From Legionellaceae bacterium (GTDB lineage: Bacteria; Pseudomonadota; Gammaproteobacteria; Legionellales; Legionellaceae): DNA of 9,560 nt. Of the stretch, positions 1 through 7,400 are shown one piece after another. The stretch spans positions 1 through 9,560 of the forward strand of contig CANJFK010000016.1 of NCBI GenBank assembly GCA_947473535.1. The letters run 5' to 3'. A program made the position numbers and the translations under genes. The notes below the pieces were generated by a model that was given only the letters and a program-made list of their open reading frames with translations, was not told the DNA's origin and made no database searches. Positions within the stretch are counted from its first letter, which is position 1, and the number at the start of each line of letters is the position of its first letter.

Positions 1-36
1 CTCAGGGCAGCCTCCCCTAAGAGCCGATTATTGTCC

Positions 37-42
37 TATAAT
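37..42 (+). promoter_or_regulatory. Candidate -10 box (TATAAT) of the left gene pair
   Basis: A perfect TATAAT lies 40 bases before the GTG start of the first plus-strand gene, which would give a leader of about 34 bases. No convincing -35 hexamer is present 16-18 bases upstream (that stretch is C-rich), and there is no TG extension before the box. CCTATA occurs twice, ten bases apart (35-40 and 45-50). Because the window begins only 36 bases upstream, an activator site or a further promoter could lie outside. The call rests on the -10 match and position only. Confidence 0.4.
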
Positions 43-71
43 CACCTATAGAACTGGATTGAATTTTTTTT

Positions 72-76
72 AGGGG
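72..76 (+). promoter_or_regulatory. Ribosome binding site that decides a GTG start
   Basis: AGGGG sits six bases before the GTG at 83. The in-frame TAG at 71-73 closes the frame just upstream, so the GTG is the first possible start, and the strong ribosome site with good spacing supports it over any later ATG. Confidence 0.7.
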
Positions 77-82
77 CATCAA

Positions 83-919
83 GTGGGTAAATATGATACG
101 TTTGTTGCGGCAATTACTCAAGCAATCAATGATCAAGATCCTGATTCTCTGCATCAAAATTTATTAGCGTTTGGTAAAGAAATACAAAAAGATTATCCTA
201 ACAAAACCCTGACTGCGATCTCTAAATTATTGTATACCGATATAAGATACAAAGATTATGAGGACGATGACTTTCCCTACGAATCGGGTACTATTTATAT
301 TAATTCAGCTCATGAGTTGAGCGGTATAGATCTAGGCGTTAACCTTAACCTCATCGATCTTAGCGAGCTTAACCTACCAGATCCTCTTGATTATGATACC
401 TTTGACACGAAAAGATCTGAAATTTTGGCTAGTTTGAACCCTGAATTAAATGAATTACCAAATGACGAAGGTTTGGTTTATCTTGATGCTCTTGCTGATG
501 CGCTTGATTTTCGTAGCTATCTTATGCGGAAAGACGAGCTAGACCAGCGGTACCCACTGCCAAATTTTCAAACGATTAGAAGTGAGTATGAGACGAGTCA
601 ACAAGAATTGAATACACTTGATTTTGGGTATAAGGCTTATATGGCTTTACTGGGTATACATAAGGTATCGCCAGCCATGGAAAGTAAAAGACCTAATAGA
701 GAAGATTATAGCCAGGGTGACGAAGGGGAGCGGCAATACAAAACTGAACTGAATCAATATAACGCAAAAAAAGAACCACTTACAAAAGAGATTAAAACAA
801 AGTTCCCTAGCATTGAACAATATAACCAAGAGGTTATTGAAGCAGATCTCCCTGAAGATGAGCAACAACGATTGAAACTATCGGGATACTGCCAGCTGTA
901 TAAGGAATATCATTTTTAA
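83..919 (+). CDS. Hypothetical hydrophilic protein, 278 aa, family not recognised
   Basis: I do not recognise this protein. The start is GTG, preceded by AGGGG at six bases and by an in-frame stop, so the N-terminus is well defined. There is no signal peptide and no membrane segment, so it looks soluble. Residues 57-67 are acidic and aromatic (YKDYEDDDFPY). Residues 82-103 are a leucine/aspartate/asparagine-rich stretch with leucine at short intervals (IDLGVNLNLIDLSELNLPDP), which looks like a short repetitive or beta-forming patch but is too short to call a leucine-rich repeat. Residues 205-265 are strongly charged and probably helical. The last 30 residues contain a glutamate cluster (E250, E253, E258, E260) followed by a short tail ending in YHF. 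Such a cluster is reminiscent of Dot/Icm effector tails, but this is weak evidence. It is followed after four bases by a second small gene, suggesting an operon. The frame is uninterrupted, and the glutamate- and lysine-rich composition fits a real gene. Confidence 0.82.
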   Translation: MGKYDTFVAAITQAINDQDPDSLHQNLLAFGKEIQKDYPNKTLTAISKLLYTDIRYKDYEDDDFPYESGTIYINSAHELSGIDLGVNLNLIDLSELNLPDPLDYDTFDTKRSEILASLNPELNELPNDEGLVYLDALADALDFRSYLMRKDELDQRYPLPNFQTIRSEYETSQQELNTLDFGYKAYMALLGIHKVSPAMESKRPNREDYSQGDEGERQYKTELNQYNAKKEPLTKEIKTKFPSIEQYNQEVIEADLPEDEQQRLKLSGYCQLYKEYHF

Positions 920-923
920 TGAA

Positions 924-1400
924 ATGGTTAAAATTGATCCAACTATTCGTGGTGAAAGAGATCAATATATGAACGTATCATCACAAAACATGACGACAGA
1001 GAATGTTAAATTAAGTCTTATCTTCAATAAGTTCAAGACGATGCGTACAGTGGAATCCACGTTACATCAAGGTGATGCGACAACGGCTCTTGCTACATTC
1101 AAAGAAGCATGGAATGAAAACGCTCACATTATCGAAGCCCCTAGAGAATGGGGAGCATTATGGTCTATCTGGAAGGCTATTTGTGATTGTTTAACGTTTG
1201 GGACTCAAAAAAGAGTTCAAATGTCAGCAGGGGCACATACGTCCGTTCAGATTACAAACGTGCTGGAACTAATAAAGCCTCAAGATACTCCCGAAGCACC
1301 TAGTGCAGATACCGATTTGCAGGTTACTTCAGAAGATGCCGAGCATATAGACACTGCACGGAATGATGACCTGACCTTGGTAACTAAACAATCTAAGTAA
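924..1400 (+). CDS. Hypothetical small protein, 158 aa, with Trp-rich hydrophobic helix and acidic C-terminal part
   Basis: This protein is not recognised. It begins four bases after the stop of the preceding gene, so the two are probably translated from one message. No good ribosome site precedes the ATG at 924. A second in-frame ATG at 969 (residue 16) has a weak purine stretch (GAAAGAG, 8 bases upstream) and would give 143 aa, so the start is uncertain. Residues 52-63 look helical. Residues 76-93 form a tryptophan-rich hydrophobic segment (W76, W80, W83, then ICDCLTFG) that could lie on or in a membrane or form a protein contact; it is too short for a confident transmembrane helix. From about residue 118 the protein is rich in Pro, Thr, Asp and Glu and probably disordered. 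From memory, small proteins of Legionella-type bacteria often carry a similar W..I.K.I...LT.G segment before a disordered tail; this is a resemblance, not a family assignment. Confidence 0.72.
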   Translation: MVKIDPTIRGERDQYMNVSSQNMTTENVKLSLIFNKFKTMRTVESTLHQGDATTALATFKEAWNENAHIIEAPREWGALWSIWKAICDCLTFGTQKRVQMSAGAHTSVQITNVLELIKPQDTPEAPSADTDLQVTSEDAEHIDTARNDDLTLVTKQSK

Positions 1401-1497
1401 CTGCTCGCTCCTTAATACTCGATTCCGCAGTTTTTAAAGCTTAACGCCTCTCTTCAGCCCGAGCGGATCGGGTAAATTGAAAAACTTCGGAATCGAG
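1401..1497. other. Convergent intergenic gap
   Basis: This 97-base gap separates the stop codons of the plus-strand pair and the minus-strand giant gene. It is almost filled by the inverted-repeat element described separately. No further ORF or RNA gene is seen. No classical intrinsic terminator is present on either strand: the T-run (1431-1435) lies inside the left arm, not after a hairpin. Confidence 0.7.
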
Positions 1498-1498
1498 T
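1417..1498. repeat. 82-bp inverted-repeat element with inner hairpin and TAAT flanks
   Basis: The left arm at 1417-1435 (ACTCGATTCCGCAGTTTTT) and right arm at 1480-1498 (AAAAACTTCGGAATCGAGT) are reverse complements at 18 of 19 positions. The 44-base interior contains a second perfect hairpin, CCCGA (1458-1462), a five-base loop, and TCGGG (1468-1472). TAAT lies immediately outside both arms (1413-1416 and 1499-1502). The structure could fold in RNA from either strand and may end both convergent transcripts. The terminal repeats and possible 4-bp duplication would also fit a miniature transposable element. TAAT is AT-rich and short, so its repetition may be chance. The right arm ends inside the stop codon of the giant gene. 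Confidence 0.75.
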
Positions 1499-4400
1499 TA
1501 ATAGCCTCTACGGATAAAAGGCTCACTTTCGTCTGATCCTGACAAATCATGATCATCGACCGTGTCATCCTCGCCCTCGTCAGGCTTTGGAGCGGCCTGA
1601 GACGTAAGTAGATCGCGCAATTCGGCTTCATGATCCAATAATTTATCGATGCTCTCAAAACGTCGGACCATCGTGCTACTTTTTCTTGTTTCTTTGGCAA
1701 ATTGATGATCTAAATAATCAATTTGATTTTGCAGCTTTTTTATTTTTTCAGAATATTTGTTCACTTTTTTATTAATCGATTGAGTTAACGAAACGACTTT
1801 GTCGTTCAACAATTTACCGATATATTGGGCTTTAAGCGCACTAAATTCAGTTTTAAGGCGCGTTGTTGTACCAGCCGCCAATGTAACTTCTACGTTTTTG
1901 GCATGGATTAATTGACTTAATCCGATGAATTTATTTGCAATTTTTGTGGTATTTTTAGAGAAAAATCCACCTGGATTGTTCACTGAAGATTTACTTCTTA
2001 GATCAAGAAGCTCCCTATTTTTTTTCTGCTCCGTTGCATCGGCTACGCTCCATGCATCCAATAATTGGAGAAAGCGCAGTTTAAAATCATGATCCGTTAT
2101 CTGTCCGATGCCATCGCGCGCGTTTTGAGCATGGTCAATCGACAACAAACGCGTTACTACTGTTTCTTTAACACTATCTAGTGCGTCATCTGCACTCGTT
2201 AACGCGTTATCCTCTACAGCCCACACGGCCAGCAATGCATTAATTTCATCAACTTGTGGCTTATACTTGGATAACGAAGCATCCAACAAAAGGGGTGGAT
2301 AGGGCATGTTTGTCGCCGTCTTCATCTGTACATCGATTAACGACACCATGGCTTGGACCTTGCATTCCAGCCGCTTTTTTTCTAATAGCAAAAGCGTACT
2401 ATCATCTGTTGACTTAAGAAATTTTGAATCGTATTTTACAAATCCATCAAAATAAGTTGTAGGGCTGGCGTCTTGGATCACTACATCAATATATTCACTA
2501 AAACCAGTATGCCCAGGCGTAATAGAAACAGAAAGTGATGTGCCATCAATTTGTTGCATCATCGCCGTCATTTGCGTTGCTTTTTTAGTATAATACTGAC
2601 TGCGCCTAATTAACCCAGGATTATCTTTTTCTATCTGTTTCATATCCGTAGATAAACCTGTAATTAATGCTTGCACTGGCCTGAGAAGATGAGGGTATTG
2701 GAAGAGTTCGGCTTTCACGGTTTGTAAATAATGGCACATCTCATGTATGACGGGTAACCCAGGTTTGTTATCTTGAATTGCCTGTAAATGACCACTTATA
2801 TTTAATTTTTCCCATTGGGCGTCAAGCTCATGACGAGCCTTTATTTGTGCATATTGTATTTGGAAACGTGATAAATACATATCACAAAAGGCCTCTTCAC
2901 GACTTTGTTGTTGTAACGATGCGTCAAACGCTGAAATACGTGCCAAACCATCAAAGTGTTTTAATGATTGTTTAATAACAGCACGCGTATCCTTATGCCC
3001 AAAGGAGGGGACGAACCATAACGTGCTTAATTTTACTTGATGATGATGCAGCGCTTGATAAAGTTTTTTTATATTGTCAGCCTTATCAGCAGCAAGTGCT
3101 GGATTATTAACATCCCTCGCACGCGCCAAAAGCACTTTAGCCGCTTTTTTTACGAGATCCCACTCAATATAATAATCCAAACCCCGCGTATTTTCATTCG
3201 CCCAAGCAAGAGAGGCTATCAGTTCATCGGCGAGCCGTGATGCCGCTTGATTAACATAGACCGCCTCTAAATCCTCAACTGATTCTTTAACGGCTGGTGG
3301 TGTCTCAATTTGTTTACAGAGACTAATAAACTCGACAACAACAGGTTGGATTCGGTATTGATCATCAAGCGATAATTGACTGCATGCGCGCAGCGCGGTA
3401 TTTAAACATTTTAAGTTAACGGATATATCCTTCTTATTGTTAAACAGTATCTGTGCTGGTAAATACTTCTTTTTACCTTCAGCGTCCGAGCTTAACGCGT
3501 GAATAATGTCGTTATAATGTGCAAACATTAACATCAATTGCGTTTCTGCAGAGCGATGCGCTAATTCAATTTTCAGTTTTTCACTTAAATCATCAGCGCC
3601 ATAAGCCAGCACGGCCGCTTCAGCATCCAACGCCGAATGAACCCGTCGGCCAGTACTTTTGGAATCGACACGACGCGTCTTGATTGCTTCACGAAACATG
3701 AGCTTCCGGGCCTTCAGTTCTTCAGTGATATCCATATCCATCATGTAGTTAATACGTAATTGAGTTACATCTGTTTGCTGTGATGCTTTGCTACTGTCCT
3801 TTTGATCGATTAATTGCTGTTCCATGTTGATCCAAATTCTTGGAATCGCAATGCTTTCAAATTCACGAAGTGTTTTAGTTAAAATATCAGTATTTAATTT
3901 TCCTTGACTATTTCTACGTATATAAAGGTTTGGGTATACTTTTTTAGGATCCGATGCGCCCAACATCAGGTTCCATTGGTCGGCCATTTCAACAATCAAT
4001 GCCTCTCGCATCAACGCAAACGCGTTATTTAATGCTTCGTGCTCGATGTCAGGGTACATGTCGAGCAATACCTCACGCCATGCGTCAAATTGTTTTAATA
4101 CAACCTGTTGAATGCCGTCAATTTCCTGAATAAAATGGCGCTGAACCGCATCTTCTTCCGTCATTCTCTTCTGCAAGCCCCGAATCTCATCGTCTTGTGA
4201 TTTTTGATTCCGGCCAAATAACGAGATTAGGCCGCCGTGTATACGCCCTTCAAGTTCATAAATGACAGCGTATTTCCCAATCCTCCCATTACGCGCTGAA
4301 CGACCAATAATTTGATACATATCGCGTGGTTTGGCAAGAAACGCTTGAATGGTATATAGCCCTTGTTCATGTTTAGGGGTGATGTCTGTTCCACGAGCAA

Positions 4401-7400
4401 ACAATGGTGTCGTCACCGTTATCATGCCAGGCTCTCCAGCACAGCCTTTTTTTTCTTCAGCTTCCTTTTTATTCCTAATTAATTGTACTTTGTCTTGTCC
4501 AAATTCAGCCGCTAATTTTGCGTGTAATGCCGTTGCTTGATTCATGTCTTTAGTAATCATTAGCACGGGCTGCGCTTCGATCATGGGGCTAACGGTTGAA
4601 ATGGCTTTTGTTACTGCACCAAACGTAGGAGGGTTATTAAGAATCAGGCAAAATTTCACTTGTTGCTCTTGAGCCAAGGTTAATCCAGTTGTACACACAG
4701 TAATCATATTTGGCTGAGCAGCGTGCTTCATGCTGGCTTCGATGTCTAATGGAGAGCTTGTGCTTAACATTTTCTGGACGTTTTCTGCGCCATATTTTGT
4801 AAGTAATTTTTGATAGAGCTCTTCGGTATCATCATCGTCTTCAGACACTAAAAGCACTGGTTTTCGACCCCGATTAATTTTATCAGCCTCTGAAACGCTT
4901 TTAATTATTTCTTGAACAAATTGTGTGCTCACGCGCGTTTCGAATACATGGCTGATGTTTGAAATTGCTTTTTTGATTGCTGTAAACGTCGGTGCTTCTC
5001 TAGCAACCATGCCAAATTTCATTTCTTGTTCGTTACTCAATTTCAATCTAGGCGTACACACCGTAATCATATTAGGCTGGGCAGATTGTTTCAGGATTGC
5101 TTCGATTTCTAACGGCACAGTCATGCTTGAAATTTTACGGATATTTTTTGCGCCATATTTACGGCATAATTTTTGATATAATGCTTCGACAGCAGCATCA
5201 TCATTCGAGATTAAAAGCGCTGGCTTGCGGCCACGATCGAGTCTACCAGGCACCGATACACCGTTTATTATGCCGTCAACAAACGGTCTATTTTTCCGTG
5301 TAATTACCGTATCACTGTATAGTCGTTTATTGTCTTGATGTGGGGGAATAGCCAGCGCGACCATGCCGAATTTTGCTTCTTGCTCTATCAGCTCATCCGT
5401 GGTCCCTGCAGTCCCTGTAATACCTACAATTCGCCCATGCTCCCGGTAATGATCAATGAACCCCTTTGCTGACTCTGTTGCGACGATCCGCATTTCTGCA
5501 TCAATGGGAAATCGACATTTCGGATATTCCTTTTCTAATCGAGCTTGTAAAAACTGCTGCCTACTCTCACTCAGCGTAGATTCTATTTGTTCCACCCCGT
5601 CATTCACGGGCCTTGCAATAAAAACCGTTTGAGACACGTCATCAATGACCCGTTTATCCGGTACAATACTGAAATCCTTGCCTTCCTCAAATACATCACT
5701 ATGCACTTCACAGGCAGCATCCAACCACTTGTCAAATTTAGCATCAGTCAAAAAACTTAACTGATTTTTTTGATCGGTTGTTTTCACGCTGGGATGCTTG
5801 TCAAGAAATAGTTTAAGTTGGCGAACATCCTCTTTGCTATCCCAAGCGCGAGCTTCACCTTGTTTGGTCTGTAACCGTTTAAATTTCGGCAGATCAATAA
5901 ATTCGTTAATCAGAGGATAGATCCATGCATGAGGATTATAAAATGAATCCCCATCGTCAGCACAAATTGCATAATTAAATAATGTTTTATCATCTAAAGT
6001 GGAATAATCACATTCATCGAGGATCAGGTGATCTGACGAGCTGATGCCGTCCGTTATTTTAGTTAATGGTTCGCCATAAAATTTAGCCCTTGAGCGGTAT
6101 AACGACATGTCAGCTACCGTCGTGTAGTTAATGCCGCCAATACAAAGCGTTCCTGCGGGTGACCCAGCTTCGACGGCAGTGGATGGAATCCCTAAGCATT
6201 GAAAAAAATTTTTAGCCCCTTCTTTCTGGATGCCGGTATGATCAACCTCTCCCTGATAATCCTGCGCCACTAAGGTACGGTTAGCCGTACAGACCGTGAT
6301 AGTCCGATTTGGACCCTTCGCCCATTGTAATGCCGCAAGCAGGGCTGTCGTGATGCTCTTGCCTTCGCCTGTGTTGATTTGCATGAGTAAATTATCAGGG
6401 TTATCCATGGATAACAGCAAGGAAAGCATTTGCGTTGAATGCGGCAATAATCCTGTTGCTCGGAAATATTGCTCACGCATGACGGCCAATAATTGCAAGT
6501 TCAACTTGCGCTCGTGTTCTGGCTCAAGCCCTGGCTCACGAACAGCCGCCGTTAACTGATTAAACAATGTAAGCAGATCAGCGCGATTTGTTTTGGTCAG
6601 ACTGGCATAGGATTTTCCAGCCAGGACGAGCGGATAATCTTTACCAATGGCATTCATGTACATGAATTGCTGTGCTAAGTCGAATTGCTCAGATTCGCTC
6701 AACGTTTCATCATTGATCATTTGCCGAATACCGGTCACAACCGATGCAACGCTCGTAGTAGCAAATTGTTTATCAAGATTACCAACAGGACCGCGCGTGC
6801 CTTTAGGATCATAATCGTATTGATTAATATACTCATGCAGGCTAGCCTTTGGTTGACGCAAAGCATCAATCAACGTATCAATTGCAGGATATGGCTTGAA
6901 CACAAATAAACGAGCAATATCTGCTAAGGATGCTTCATGCATTTCTAATATGAGCGCTTGAACACGATGTAATTTCAACAGTCCAGGATTTTGGTCGCTT
7001 AGTCCAGTGAGAATGGTTACCCATTGTTGGACTTTTTCTACGTCAGAGGGTAATTTTTCTAATAAAGTAACGTAATTATTCATCTCCGCGCCGCGACTAG
7101 CCTTGCACTGCTCTAGTAATCGCGTGAGGCAAGGAACAATCGCAGGCGTGTCGTGGGCTAGAGCCCTTATTGTTTCCGTCGTTTTTGTGACAATAGTCGT
7201 TATTGCATCAGCTGCTCTTGCATCGTTAAGCTGCTGGCCTACTAACGTAATAACGTTCACCAGGCGCTCAAATAAGGCTTGCGCTTTATCCTCATCAATA
7301 CCGTTAGTCTTTTTCAGCGAAATCATAGCCTCTAAAGGAAACGGCGTTATTTGGGTTAAATTATGCGTAAAGGATATGCTTAGAAGTAATTTACTAGTCG

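Larger units (their letters stand above)
4252..6549 (-). other. SecA-like DEAD ATPase motor (residues 1000-1765)
   Basis: RecA1-like half: Q1039 (STQM), Walker A K1063, the TVCTANRTLVAQD segment and DECD at 1177-1180, where Cys replaces the usual Val of SecA DEVD. The insert after DECD ends with LQARLEKEYPKC and FIDHYREHGRIVGITGTAG, matching the layout of SecA just before its TGTA motif. The RecA2-like half is expanded by tandem copies before the intact RGTDI and GRSARNG motifs. Every residue expected for ATP binding and hydrolysis is present, so the motor is probably active. Confidence 0.88.

Noticed and set aside
1417..1498. Classical Rho-independent terminator
   Set aside because: The stem is long, but neither strand has a T-run directly after the 3' arm; the T-run lies within an arm, and the loop is 44 bases.
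1434..1700. 88-aa minus-strand frame overlapping the end of the giant gene
   Set aside because: It overlaps the real C-terminus in another frame and its end falls in the inverted-repeat element; its composition is not protein-like.
5020..5373. Copies A and B as evidence of a frameshift or a second broken helicase gene
   Set aside because: The frame is continuous through all copies without stop, so this is an internal duplication within one gene.
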